In this document: positions 11,045 to 22,869 of the stretch, piece after piece
How positions within the stretch are numbered: position 1 is the first letter of the stretch
Layout: each line of letters starts with the position of its first letter
NCBI GenBank assembly: GCA_947095585.1
Contig: OX352763.1
Location: 35,948,010-36,012,009 of the forward strand
Reading direction: 5' to 3'
DNA: 64,000 bases
Source of the DNA: Nephrocerus scutellatus
Taxonomy: Eukaryota > Arthropoda > Insecta > Diptera > Pipunculidae
The notes under the pieces: model-generated
The model's database searches: none
What the model saw: the letters and a program-made list of their open reading frames with translations, nothing else
What the model was told of the DNA's origin: nothing
Made by a program: the position numbers and the translations under genes

Positions 11045-11865
11045 GTATTTTCAATTGTGGCCATTGTTCGATTGTTTGGCCGCGAAGATCGACGACTGCG
11101 TCCTCATCGTGTCATGCAGTGTATTCCTTTATTTTTTTTTGGTAGTAGTATCGCTCTGTTTAGCGGTTGTCAACATGGAATTCGAATTTATTTAGTAATT
11201 TAACAAAAACAACACCACCTAACATATCTTTCCAATAAATTAACTTTGAAACAATGGATGTGTTAGATATTTTGGTTCATGTGTCGCTCGCCCTCTTCTT
11301 TGTCCGCCTCATACACATAATGAGGTGAAATAACACAAAAACCGCATGTAGCCAAATGTTTAGAAGGATGCCAATATTATGCAGGACAACAGCAGCAGCA
11401 GTAGTATGCCTTAGCGTTATTAACGGTTCGTTAAATCCTTGCATTGTGTTGTTTGTGTTTTCTTGCGTGAGTAGCTTTACTACATCCTCCGCACTGATCA
11501 GCCAGCCAATTTTTGGCGTGTGGCCTAAATGAGGACAATACCGACGCTGCCGAAATATTTATCATCGTCCTTTTAATGTTTCATAAATTGGCGCAAAATT
11601 ATTTGTCTGTGCCAAAGTGATAATCGTGAGATGTGATGGAAATTCATTCATGTATTTATAGCAACATCAGCTTCATTATATCGCTGCTTTTTAAGAAGTA
11701 TCCTTCCTTGCTTCCTTTACTCCGCGGGGAAGCATATAGCTTCTCAAAATGCCCGTCACCGAATTCGATTTACCGCCTGAGTTTTTTAAGAGACGCCACT
11801 CCGTCCCCTGAGATCTTGCTTCCTCTTCTGTTGTTCTTTTTCATGTCCTACTAGGACGACCAACA
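11045..11865. other. AT-rich sequence without recognised feature
   Basis: It holds a short AGC/AGT trinucleotide run near 11386-11405 and homopolymer T stretches. No credible ORF, element end or RNA gene was seen. Confidence 0.5.
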
Positions 11866-11869
11866 CGCG

Positions 11870-12815
11870 CGGCTTCTTTGTGGATTCAAGTCGAGCGCTT
11901 GTTTCGAAGTATCATCTGCTAGTTTTCTCAAAGTGTGGCCAATCCAGCTCCATTTCCGTCGTCTTATGGTGACAACGATTGCTTGCTGCTGCATAACTCT
12001 CCACAAATCTTGATTGGCGTTAGTATCCGGCCATCTTATTCTCAGTATGCGCCTTAAGCACTTGTTAACGAAGACTTGGAGGCGCGTCGCAATTGACTAT
12101 GTGTGACTTTCCAAGTTTGGCAGCCGTACAAGAGTACTGAGAGAACGTTCGATCTGAAAATCGTAAGCTCTTGGTTCCGTGAGATTTGTGAGGAGCAATT
12201 TTTTAGCATACTATTGGAGTGTCGCGCCTTGTTCACACGAGAGCACACATCCGAAAAACCTACAAAGACTATATACATATGAGAGCGGTACTGACTGTTC
12301 AATGATCATACGCAGGGTGTTAGTTTGATCAGTGCATGGTTTGGGCTTTGATCAGAATTGACTCTAAAACATTCTCTAAGCGACTTGCTATTATTGTAGA
12401 GATGACGTTGTATATGTATATGTTTAACAGGGTAATTCCTCTTCAGTTTTCGCAATTGCTCAGAACACCTTTCTCGCGGAGTTTGACTATTAAGCCTTCT
12501 TTTAACAACATTGGAATGGTTTCAGACTCCCAGATACTTTGATATAGTGCGTGTAGTATTCGCATAGTTAATTCGACATCGGCTTTAAGGAGTTCTGCGT
12601 AGATGTTGTCATTACTTGCGGCTTTACCTGGTTTCAAAGAAAGAATTGTCTTTTATCTCATTCAACGAAGGATTAGCGACGCTGATGTCAAGTAGCCTGT
12701 TTGGGTCCATATGTGGGCTGGTCGACGTGCCTTACTTACTTCTGTCCTATATCCTAGGGCCTCTACTACGCCAGCACGCCATCGCATGCGGTTCCTGGCA
12801 ATAAGCTTCAGCTCA
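11870..12815 (-). mobile_element. Non-LTR retrotransposon remnant, RT to C-terminal tail
   Basis: Reading leftward from about 12815, a tail-type block (L-I-A-R-N-R-M-R-W-R-A-G-V-V-E-A-L) comes first. Then the RT start L-K-P-G-K-A-A-S-N-D-N-I-Y-A-E-L-L-K-A-D, followed by K-E-G-L-I-V-K-L-R-E-K-G-V-L-S-N-C-E-N. After a deleted RT core come V-K-S/L-L-Y-G-C-Q-T-W-K-V and R-R-K-W-S-W-I-G-H-T-L-R-K-L. This order means a tail fragment of one copy abuts the RT of a second copy of the same family. The family is the common arthropod type ending in R-R-K-W-x-W-I-G-H-T-L-R-K. I do not assign a clade. It is dead. Confidence 0.75.
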
Positions 12816-15175
12816 ATTGAGAAGCTTCCGTGAGACGTTCACTGTTCCAAAAGGGAAGAGTTTTCCCTTTCCACTCCTTTATGGCTGCACCGGACTCAAC
12901 AAAGCTATCCATTAAGGATTTACACATAATTTGTGCTCTTTCTTTAATTTCAGCTTCGTTTGTGAGCTTCCTTTTTCGCCTCCAAAGACTATTTTTAGCA
13001 TTAAGAGACTCTTGGAATTTCATCCAGTCAGTTCTTCTTGGATTTCTGCCGGCGAGAATTGCGTTAAATTCGGCGCTTAACTGAAAGCCAATATATCGAT
13101 GGTCGGACAATGAGATATCTTTCATCACTTTCCATCCTTTGATTTGGTTGATCAACTTGTCGTTTGACATGGTTAGATCAATCACTTCTTTCCTCTGACT
13201 GTTCATAAATGTTGGCTCATTGCCAATGTTATTTATTACTTAGACTGTGGAAAGTATATAGTCCAACAGTTGAAGTTGCATTTGCTGCCTACCCAGACGG
13301 TATGCTGAGAATTCGCATCGCATCCAACAATAAGACACAGATTGTTAGATTCAGAGTATCTAACCAGTTCCATCAGTTCCCTTGATGAAGAGAGGGGCTA
13401 ATGGAGTCATATGGGAGATAAGCAGATGCCACAATGGTTTCTGCCTTTCCCCACATATCTGATAAGATATATTAACTGCGACAAGATCTTGATAACAGAA
13501 CTGTCGCTGTGTATTGGCTGAGATAATTTTGGAATTATCAAACAGGCCCGAGGACTATTACTGCCTTCATGATAAAAGACAGTCCCCAATTAATCATGCG
13601 TCCACGATATACCCATGGCTCTTGCACAAGGATTATTTGAGGTGATGTTCGCAACTTCGCATGACTACTGCATAGCAGAGCAGTAGCCGATTTGCTATGC
13701 TGCAAGTTAGTCTGAGTAAAAATCATAGACATTATCTATAATTTTTTACCCCCATTATCCCCGCCACTTCGCTTGATGAGCACTGGAGCACGACCAATAA
13801 AGTAGTAGGGACGCAATCCTCAACCTTTCTTTCAGAATCTTGACAGATGGCTCATCCACTCCCACAAAGAGCATGGATGCATCATCTCCACACTCTTTCT
13901 GTGAGTAGACTCGCCATTTATTTGTGTCAAGACCCTGATTTTGGGCTCGGAGTCTTGCGACAATTTCCGCAGGCTTCCGGAGTTTTTCAGTTTTCTAAGC
14001 GGATTTTCGCATTTACCAGCTTTTGACGTTACCCTCTGCTTACGAAGAAGGTACTGCCTTGAAAGGCTGCTAAAGCTCCCACCTTTGATGAAAGCCATTC
14101 GAATGAGCGTTCATTGGAACAATGCACTTTGATGGTGCCCTGATTCCAGGCTCATTCCCTCGAATGTCGGTGAATCTTTTTCCACCACAAATTTCCAAAG
14201 GCGTTCTTGGACAAAGTCAAATTGTTTTTTTGGACATCTTGCTGTCATCCTTCCTGGCTGATAAAACAGCTGTCAATACTTTGGCCGCTATTTCAAAATA
14301 GCTGCGCCTCTCTGTCGACTTGTCTACCTCATCGAGTTTTAAAGCCTTTGAACAACTGGGCAAGCAGTCCATTTCTGGTGCAGGTCCTGTGTTCAGTGCT
14401 GTAGTCAGAGATTCCGAAGTCAAGTTAGAATTGGATTGGATTTTCCCTCTTCTCATTGGCGACTTGGATATTTGACAAGTTCCCCAAACCCGATGATTGC
14501 CGCCCATGGGAATTGAATTAGTGGTCTGTGATAAAACGGCATCCATTTTCATTTCAGCCAATCTTCTTCTTTCCCCATTGCATTTTCGACTGCCCAGTGT
14601 TGTCTCATCCATTTTACCGATTCTCTCCCGTACCTCAGAGATATTTCGAGTTACAGGATTACTCGTTCTCGGTGACGAGACGCCCTTGGATACTTGTTTA
14701 GGAGTAGAGGTAGTTACTGTCTCTCGCTTTCCTGTCAGACCAATTGAAACCTGATCATCCAAAGCAGTGATAGTAGTAGGTAGTCGACCAACCACCTTTT
14801 CTCCATAAAGAAGAGTTCCATCAGATTCAAACTCATTAGCTAAAGGATGACCGTCGAGTCTAAGCCTGTGTCATTCTCCAAGAGAAGACATCCCATTGAC
14901 TCAGTCAACGTGTTTCCCTACGATTATGACTCACTAATAAGTGAATCCTCACCTATGCCAGTAGCTTGCTGCCTCTGAGACCTTGGCAAGACATCTCAGC
15001 CATCGATGGCGTTTGGGCCTGCATATCCGATGCCCAGCGGATGGGCGAACCAGCGGGGAGATTCCCAGGATCCCGGTTACCCCATGCAGAGCTTAACAAA
15101 TTGCGGTTTCACTCCATCAAAAAGGTTGGATTGGTTCATTGACGAGTTTTTACCATAAGGCTATGGCTCATCACA
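12808..15175 (-). mobile_element. Non-LTR retrotransposon with 5' UTR, ORF1 and endonuclease
   Basis: Reading leftward, 15175-14800 looks like a GC-richer 5' UTR. ORF1 follows (192-codon frame at 14217-14795, then an 88-codon frame at 13832-14098). ORF2 starts near 13732 with the endonuclease opening T-Q-T-N-L-Q-H-S-K-S-A-T-A-L-L and V-Q-E-P-W-V-Y-R-G. The catalytic block G-C-D-A-N-S-Q-H-T is near 13320, and the end E-V-I-D-L-T...S-L-S-D-H-R-Y-I is at 13180-13090. The apurinic-type endonuclease fold with an S-D-H terminus fits the R1/Loa/I groups. RT is absent: the sequence runs into another LINE at about 12810. Several stops and frameshifts make it inactive. Confidence 0.8.
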
Positions 15176-16476
15176 CCACGGAAGATAACCGTGGCGCTAC
15201 TTATCGGGGAACCAATCCTTGCATTTTATATCTACTACCACCAGGTGACTAGGATCCGTGGGGTTGTCAGACCATACACTGTAATTCAAGAGCGCCTAAA
15301 TCTCCTTAACATCTATCAACACATTCGCGATAACATCGGTAGTAACTTACTGACATTAATTGTGTTTTGTCGTCGTTTTGCTGCCGAAAGAATATCAAAA
15401 AAATGTACAGCAATTAATTTTTTAGAAAATACCATGGCAATTAATTTGGATTTTATTTTAATTTCCAATTTACCATTCTCCTTTTTATCTAAAATCCAAT
15501 CGAATCAAGTCAAGTGTGAAAAATCACAAAAAATTGCTCCATTGGAATTGGAACTGCTGACCGTCGGTCGTCGCTTAAGTCTATTTTCCATTTATTCCAT
15601 TTTTTTATTTTTTTTATTTTTCCTCTTGTTAATAACTCACTTTAATCCAATCGAATCGGCCAAAAAACACGCGAAACAACTTCCAATCAACCGTTTTAAA
15701 TGCTAAAATGCTTCCTCATTTTTCTAATTTTCCATTTTCCGCTTTGATACAAACGTTTTCTTTTTTTTTTGTGTTGGTGAAATTTAGTATTTTTTGTGCG
15801 GAAATCGCACAAAATCACAAATCAAATCTGACACAAGCTGCAAATAAAACTGCAGAAGAAGAAAAGAAAAAAAAAACGCAAACGTCACCCTCGACTTGCG
15901 CTGCAAAGTGGACTTTCGCCTTTTTCCAAATATACTTGACTAATCGAATTTTAATTGAAATTTTAAATGAAACTCATTCTTTTCTCTCTCTCTCTCTCTC
16001 TCTCTGCCGTACAAATGATCTACTGACCAATAAAATTGACTGACAGTTCGACCAACGACATATTGATGTATGTATGTATGTATGTACTTTATTGAGATTT
16101 TGTTTTTTTTTTTATACACACCTATGTTTCTTAATTCTATGTCACTTAAGATTACTTATGAATATTTTGCCGACTTAGAATTGGTCAGGCTACACAAATT
16201 AGATATTAATTTACTTTTATTTTTGAGTACATTGAGGTTTCTAAGACTCAGTCTTTTCGTTTCATTTAAATTATGTCCACTCGACAGGACGATGTCTAAT
16301 TTATAACCTTACCTAGAACAAATAAATGAATGATGGAGAGAAAGAGATGAAGATGACGGAAAATGAGAACACCAGATAGGAACACCTATAGGTGTCTCTA
16401 TCCAAATACCTGATGACAGTGAGCGATTAGGATGGTAGAGAACCCAAATAAACTTTAGTACAGTAGGGTCAACTTA
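15176..16476. other. Low-complexity AT-rich stretch with an unexplained ORF
   Basis: A 171-codon + strand frame (15191-15706) is open, but it is Phe/Leu/Ile-rich, made largely of T-rich sequence, and matches no family I know; I treat it as chance. A (TC)n run lies near 15984-16006 and a (TGTA)n run near 16067-16088. Confidence 0.5.
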
Positions 16477-16530
16477 TGAGGGTGGGTCAATAAGTCTCTG
16501 AAAATAAACACAAATTATGTCGTCACCTTA

Positions 16531-16786
16531 AGAGTCCCCGCAAACTAGAGACTTTCTGTCGGCCGATAGTTTGAATCAGTATGAACATGTATGCAAGGGC
16601 GCAGACACAACGGATTGGTATTGGCCGATAAATAAGTTGAATGTGCGACACGATTGCCATTCAACTTTGTCTTTGTCTGTGCACTCACCACTAACCAGAC
16701 TGTTTAATCGGCACAGTGTGCGCACTGGCAGCCGAAAACGACCAAACTATCGGCCGATAAAAAAGTCTCTAGTGTGCGGGGACTCT
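16531..16786. mobile_element. MITE nested inside the mariner, about 45-bp inverted repeats
   Basis: The left end 'agagtccccgcaaactagag' continues to 'actttctgtcggccgatagt'. The right end, read on the complement, is 'agagtccccgcacactagag' continuing to 'acttttttatcggccgatag'. The arms are about 45 bp and nearly identical, in a 256-bp element with no coding capacity. The flanks are TTA on the left and AAA on the right, so a TWA or TTAA-type target is possible but not proven. It lies between the mariner left end and its transposase, so it inserted after the mariner. Confidence 0.85.
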
Positions 16787-17581
16787 AAATTTATCATCTT
16801 TTTGTCAAGAATCATCTTTCAAAAGAACGCACCCAAATTTTCAGACAGATCTGTCAAATAGTTTTGTTGTGGCAGCCATTTTATATAGACGGCTACGAAA
16901 ATTTTCGTTAAAATGAAAAAAAAAAAAGTGAATTTCGAGAGCGCATTAAACACAATTTTTTGCGAGAAAAAACTATCACGCAAACCAAACAAAAGCTTGA
17001 CGAATATTATAGGGACTCTTCACCATCGATTGGAACCATTCACCAATGAATGGTTTACTCAATTTTGGTGCGGTCGTTCAAGCACAAGTGATGCCGAACG
17101 TTCTTGTCGCCCAACTGAGGTCACCACACCAGAAATGCTCGACAAAATCCATGATTTGATAAGCGACGATCGGCGAGTGAAAGTGCGCGAGCTTGAAGAG
17201 GCCATAGGCTTATCACATGGCTCAGTGATTTCGATTTTACATAAATATTTCCGCAAGATGGGTGCAGCGTTTGCTAACAATCGACAACAAACGCATTCGT
17301 TTGACAACTTCATATGTGTGTTTGGCGATCTTCCAGAAAAATTCGACTGAGTTTTTGCGCCGTTTCGTAACTGTGAATGAAACCTGGATTCACCACAACA
17401 CACCAGAATCCAAGGAACAGTCAACACAATGGACTTCTCCTGGTGAATCGAAGCCGAAGAAGGCCAAGGTGGGCTTATTTTGAGGGGCTCGAGAAATCGT
17501 ATTATTTGGAGAGATCAAAAAATTGGAGAAACTTTGGATGAAGTGTATCGAGCTTAAAGGAGACTTTCTTGAAAAATAAAC

Positions 17582-17680
17582 AGATGGTCTTGAAGACATC
17601 TTGAGAGGGCCTTGTGGTAGTCTTGAGGTAGTCGGAAGTGGGTCTGGAGCGGGGTTTAAGTGGGGTCTGGATTTTTTTAT
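17582..17680 (-). repeat. Minisatellite-like insert in the mariner 3' region
   Basis: Words such as 'ggtcttgaagacatcttgag' and 'gtagtcttgaggtagtc' are the complement of the CTCAAGACC-type repeat that fills 52280-53400. The insert sits between the transposase stop and the right inverted repeat, where mariners normally have a few tens of bases. Confidence 0.6.
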
Positions 17681-17734
17681 GCCGAAAAGAGTGTTCCTTA
17701 TTTAATTTTTCAGGGACTTATTGTCCCAACCTCG

Positions 17735-18165
17735 TATTACTTAACTTTTTTTTTTTTTAAAAGTCATCATCACATTTAAAGATTCTGTGAGATTTTTTCT
17801 CCATTTTTTGTATAAGACTAATTAGTATAGGAACTTATAGTTATAATTTATTATTTATTAATATTTAAGAACAAAGTTACTTGTACTTGTATTCAATAAC
17901 ATTTCTTTAGAATTTTTATTTGTAAATTTGTACATATGTCATTTTTTCAGTCTCACTTTGTTTTTAAATATTTTTTATTTATTTTTTTTATTTAAAGGCA
18001 GGCTAGGAAATGAATTGCTTAGCCTCTGTAGGTGTTAGGTAGTTGTTTTTGTTTTTGTAAAAAGAGGAAGTGAACAAGTCGGGGTTTTGAAAAAAAAAAC
18101 CTTGGAGCCCTCAATGGAGATACTGATTGGCGACATGTAGTACCTGTCATTAATGTTACCTGATG
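17735..18165. other. AT-rich sequence without recognised feature
   Basis: T-rich runs and short reading frames only. It is bounded by the mariner right end and the tail of a minus-strand LINE. Confidence 0.5.
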
Positions 18166-19010
18166 TTAAATATTATTAGTACATCTGTTACGGAGGATAG
18201 GGTTGTTATGATTTTGTAGTTCAGAAATGAGAAAGTCAACCAAAGGATATATACCAGAGTCTCCATAAATTAACTTATTGCTGTACCATTTTCCGGATGG
18301 TCTACGTTTTTTATTTATGCACTTCCTAATAATATACCGTTCAAGTGCGAGATTGGGAGTGATTTGGAACCAGTTAAGGAAACCATAGGATATAAGGGGA
18401 CGGATTAGCGTTTTATACATAAGAAGCTTAGTTCTACTTTCAACTTTTTTTGAATTAATTAAAGTTTTGAGCTTCGCAGCAGCAGCTCTGCTGTTGTTCA
18501 AGGCTTTTCTTGTATGCAGTTTCATTTTGATCCTTTCGTGTAAATTGATACCTAGATATTTAATGGATTTTTTTTTAAAGGGATTTGGTTGCCCAAGATG
18601 GAAAGATTTAGATAACAACTCTCTCGTACTGCAAGGTGATGACTTCTGCCAGACGCATTGCGGAAGTATTTGAACATTTATTCGAATTCAAGGCAATTCC
18701 CCATTTTTCGTAATAAGGAATTACCACGTTTAGATGCGATATAATTGAATTAAGGCCTTCATGCGGTCTCTCATTGGAACTAAAAAGAATGGTGTCATCC
18801 GCATATAGGATGGCTTCACAACTAAGTTGGTGAATTGGAAAGTCATACAGGTAAAGGTTAAAGAGGAAGGGGCCAAGTATTGAGCCTTGGGGGACGCCTG
18901 CATTAATAGCGATGGTGGAGGAAGTTTCGTTTTCAAAGAGAACTGAAAGACTGCGGTAAGAGAGGAAGTTTTGAATTAATTTAATAAGAAATTACAGTAG
19001 ATTTAACTCG
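18166..19010 (-). mobile_element. Jockey-type non-LTR retrotransposon, RT C-terminal half
   Basis: Reading leftward with frameshifts, I-N-A-G-V-P-Q-G-S-I-L-G-P is followed by the active site A-I-L-Y-A-D-D-T-I-L-F near 18785-18815. The thumb comes next (150-codon frame, 18166-18618): I-K-Y-L-G-I-N-L-H-E-R-I and L-L-M-Y-K-T-L-I-R-P-L-I-S-Y-G. This is the usual end of jockey/F/Doc-type ORF2. The upstream RT and endonuclease are missing and there is no clear poly-A end. Confidence 0.8.
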
Positions 19011-19544
19011 TTAAGTTTAAAGATTAGGCCCATATGCCAGCCCATATTATATTATATTCATATTTTTATTAAAGAATGATAAATAAAAACAACCCATAAA
19101 AATTAAAATTTTTCATCTAAATTCTCTAATCGCAGAAATAGATATGGGACCCCTCGATTCTGGGTCTTTTTTTTTATTGTAGTAGAAAATCATCGAAAGA
19201 GACATTTGACATCAGATGTCAAATTTGAAAATGCTCAGATCATTTTATTCTGAGCACTTAGAGCACGCTCATACTCTGTGCAAATAAGAAACACGAGCAT
19301 TTATCTTGAGAACTCTTTGACTGCTCTGAACTAATTTATGAAAACGCCAAATGACAGAATATTGTGAAAACTTGTTGTTCTATGTGTAAGTTGATATCGA
19401 CAACAAAAAACGATATCAATAAAAATAAAATTCAGTAAATAAAAATGTAAGTTCAATTAAGCATAAAACATTTATGTCTCGTTTCATTTGCTGGGTTCAT
19501 TTGTGGGTGAGCTAAGATTTCTCTCTCTCTCCACCACCAAAACC

Positions 19545-21757
19545 AACACGCGCCACATGGGTCACACGCGAACAAACGCGCCACACGCGACACGCGTCAC
19601 AGCCGAGCTATATACGAGTTCCTACCAAAAACTTTCCACTACTATAGACACACGAGCTAATGTATTCTGTTATGCGAATGACTACACACACCCGTGTATG
19701 TATATTTAGTTGTAATTCAGCCTAAAGACAAAATTATCTTAGAAGCTCAAAAGTATGCAACGTTAAGTGTAGGTCATTCAGTAAAAAGCGTCTTCTGAAA
19801 TAGACTGAAAAACCACATTTTATTTTGCAAACGATCAGATTAAGTTTTCTCAGGGGTAGTAACCCCCATATGAAAGGAAAAATTACGCCATCGCAAGCCG
19901 AGCTCTAACCAATTGTTTTAAAACGCTCATTCAAAATGACATTCCAACTGTCAGCTCTAAAGACAAGGCCAATCTGCTTGCGTCACATTTCGCGACATAG
20001 CTCTACGCTGCCAGATAGCGCGTTGTCGCCGCCTGTACTTGCAAGAGTTTAATCCTCTATTGGACAGATTTACTTCCGTACTCGTCAAGTGGCTTAGAGT
20101 ATTAAATGATCTCAACATTCATAAATCTGCTCGGCCTGATGACATTCCCGCTATAGTTTTGACGAGGTGTTCTTCAACGTTGGCATTACCACTGCACAGA
20201 CTTTTCCATTTATTTTTGTCTTCTGGAGTCGTCCCAAGGAATTGGAAAACAGCCTTTATCCAACCTGTTCCTAAAAAAGGCGAAACGTCATTTCTTTCCT
20301 CGTACCGACCCATTGCACTAACATCTATACTCTCCAAAGTCATGGAAACACTGATCAATCGTAAGCTTATGCAATACCTTGAATCACGTGAAATCCTTAG
20401 TGACCAGCAGTATGGTACGGTTTTCGTAGGCAACGTTCTACTGATTCACTGAAAAGTGGAACCAGTCTATTCATAAATTTGGTGAAAGTAAAGTGTTTGC
20501 ACTCGATATTTCCTAGGCATTTGACAGAGTCTGGCATCAAGCTCTTTTGTCAAAAATGAATGCTTATGGAATTAATAACACCTCAATTGGATTAGTAACT
20601 ACCTTTCTGACCGTTCAATCCAGATCGTATTGGACGGATTCAAATCCAATGTTCACCGCATAAACGCCGGTGTTCCTCAAGGCTCTGTTTTATCTCCGAC
20701 ACTCTTTCTGATTTTCATTAATGATCTCCTATCCACCACCTCTAATCCAATCCAATCTATTCCTTTGCTGACGACAGTAATCTTAGCTTTTCTTAATACT
20801 TCTCGCTTTCTGCGCGCCCCCCTTCGTCACAAGTAGAACTTGAACAACAACGTATGTTAAGCACGTTAAATTCTGACCTTGACAGCATAACAAGGTGGGG
20901 ATGGGGACTACATAATAGAGTTGAATTTAACGCTTCTAAAACCCAATGCTGTCTTCTGTCGTCTAAGCGTAATTTAAACCCCCAACCCCTTTTCCATGAA
21001 TGGATCTTGCATCAAAGAAACTGAAAAGCTGACAAGCTTCGTTAAAACGGCCACATATTTGCCATCGCCAAAAATGCTGCAAGATGTTTAGGTTTCTTAA
21101 AACGGTGCAAGATGTACTTCACTCACTACTATTTACAAGGCGTGTATTCGCCCTAAACTTGAATACAACTGTATTGTCTGGGCAGGTGCCCCCAAGACCA
21201 CATTGCATCTACTAGACAGAGTTCAGAGCCGCGAGTTCAGAATATCGCGAAAATAATCGAACCGCTTCGACATCTTAGGAATGTTTCCTGCCTGTCACTG
21301 TTTTATCGCTTTTTCCACAAGCGTAGTTCAAAAGAAATATCCAGATGCATACCGCCTATTCTCCAATTCATCCGTAATACCCGTGCCTCAACTTGAGCTC
21401 ACGGGTCCGCTATTAAGTCTATCTTCGGACGTACTAACCAATTCAGAGATTCCTTCTTTAGCCGCACGATAGTTATGTGGAATGAATTGCCTGATTCAGT
21501 GTTTCCGCATTTGTATGATCTGCAGTCGTTTAAGACACGCGTGCATAGACATCTCATCTTTTCCTCTCCTAATTTCCTAACGCCCACACTGTGCTAAGAG
21601 TACAATACATTATAAAAAAAAATTCCATCAAATTTTGACTGGTAGAAGCCGAGATATACGACACGACAAACGTAAAAACGTTACAAACGTACACACGTTC
21701 GGTGAAAAATTTTCATATCCTCTGAATATAAGTTTCGCCCTTCGGGCTCGCAATCAA
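19545..21757 (+). repeat. Repeat family D copy split by a retrotransposon
   Basis: The left part (19545-19924) runs from the CpG-rich 'cacacgcgacacgcgtcac' cassette through 'gagttcctaccaaaaac', 'tatttagttgtaattcagcc', 'tctcaggggtagtaaccc' and 'aattgttttaaaac'. The right part (about 21623-21757) resumes at 'ccatcaaattttgactggta' and ends at the hairpin-like 'cgcccttcgggctcgcaat'. Joined, the two equal the uninterrupted copy at 60765-61325. No protein is encoded. Confidence 0.85.
19925..21622 (+). mobile_element. 5'-truncated jockey-like retrotransposon inserted in repeat D
   Basis: RT blocks appear in order: D-L-N-I-H-K-S-A-R-P-D-D-I-P-A, a V-V-P-R-N-W-K-T-A block, V-P-K-K-G-E-T-S-F-L-S-S-Y-R-P-I-A, I-L-S-D-Q-Q-Y-G, a frameshifted A-F-D-R-V-W-H-Q-A and V-H-R-I-N-A-G-V-P-Q-G-S-V-L-S-P near 20640-20700. 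The thumb follows, then the 3' end F-R-D-S-F-F-S-R-T. It terminates in an A run (about 21614-21622). The start lies before the RT, so it is 5'-truncated. The F/Y-A-D-D active site is damaged. It is dead but better preserved than its neighbours. Confidence 0.87.
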
Positions 21758-22865
21758 TATCTTTTATTGACTTTTTCAATGAAAATTCATAATTCTATAA
21801 TTTTTTGCAATAAACAATTAATTGATTTCAAGAGTGGTCGGTCCATTTTTGTGTGTTAATTTGTCCACAGAATTTTTGTTTGACGGCAACCCTGCTTGTA
21901 TTGCTGATCAATCAGTGAATCAGTTTTGATGGATTTTCGATGAATTTATTCGGTCGCTATCACTAATCCAGCGGTAGCAGTGCGGGTGTCATGTACATCA
22001 ATGTTCAGTGGTGCAATGACGAACGAACGATGTTGGTTTATTGCACTACGGCCGCAGCAAACAGACGTGACGTGACGCTCGTCGGTTGTCGCTCGACACT
22101 CTTTTCGAGCTCTTACTCATCCGTCTGTGCGAAATTTTCTAATGAGAATTTTCACAGAAAATCACAAATCACTCTGTCTGTCAGTCAGTCAGTCAGTCAG
22201 TCTGGTAACAAATATTACACACTGACACACACTTGCACATTTCACTAAGGTCGATTGCACAGAGCCTTGCGGGACTTAGATATAATTTTCTTCTGCTTTC
22301 TTCCAACGTCAATTTATTTCGCTTAATTGCAGGTGGATATTTTCCTTGAGATTAATGTTCGGTGCAATGTACGAATGTGGTCTTACACGAGTATAAATGC
22401 TTTTTGCACTTGAGTGTTTTATGTTTTAATTTGTTAATTAATTGCGATCGTTCAGTCGATCGTGGTTGGTTGCTTCCTTCCTTTCATTCTGCTCATTTGC
22501 TGTGTGTCATGTGTGTAGTTAAAGGAAATGATATTTGAAATTTTGCAGCAACTGCACGAGGCGGGGCGGTCAGAATTGGATGAGCGGAATTCTTTGATTT
22601 AATTGAGAAATTTGACAGGCCGGGGAAACATTTTGGTAAATTAAGACGTCTGTGATGTCTGTACATCGAGTAAATCAATCTGTCTTTTTGAGATTTTGCA
22701 GAAACATATGCGCGTGTTCATCAAGACATTTTGTTGAAAGTGTGGGCTGTCATGTTTTGATGGCAGATTTGGCCACTTCTGGATTATTGCATGATAGCGG
22801 ATGTTTTTTAAAGATTCTGTATTTTTTTTGTGAGTAGTCCCTTGCCGATATGGCTGACACTGCGG
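21758..22865. other. Unique-looking sequence, no gene recognised
   Basis: A moderately CpG-rich patch near 22020-22140 and a (CAGT)n run near 22178-22202 stand out. No ORF here resembles a protein family. Confidence 0.5.
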
Positions 22866-22869
22866 ACTA

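Larger units (their letters stand above)
16477..17734 (+). mobile_element. Mariner transposon (irritans/capitata-like), decayed, both ends present
   Basis: The ends are inverted repeats: 'tgagggtgggtcaataagtc' on the left and, on the complement of the right, 'cgaggttgggacaataagtc'. Each is flanked by TA, the mariner target. The 1258-bp length includes insertions. The transposase reads R-W-F-type helix-turn-helix residues at 17040-17110, a second helix region (V-R-E-L-E-E-A-I-G-L-S-H-G-S-V), then after a frameshift L-R-R-F-V-T-V-N-E-T-W-I-H-H (first catalytic Asp changed to Asn) and Q-W-T-S-P-G-E-S-K-P-K-K-A-K. The rest of the catalytic domain is deleted, leaving only the C-terminal E-K-L-E-K-R-W...K-C-I-E-L-K-G-D end. 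It is inactive. A MITE and a minisatellite-like block are inserted inside. Confidence 0.9.

Noticed and set aside
15191..15706. 171-codon open frame on the + strand, the second longest single-frame ORF away from known elements
   Set aside because: It is built mostly of T-rich sequence giving Phe/Leu/Ile runs, lacks any recognisable motif and starts in LINE 5' UTR-like sequence. A chance frame is more likely.
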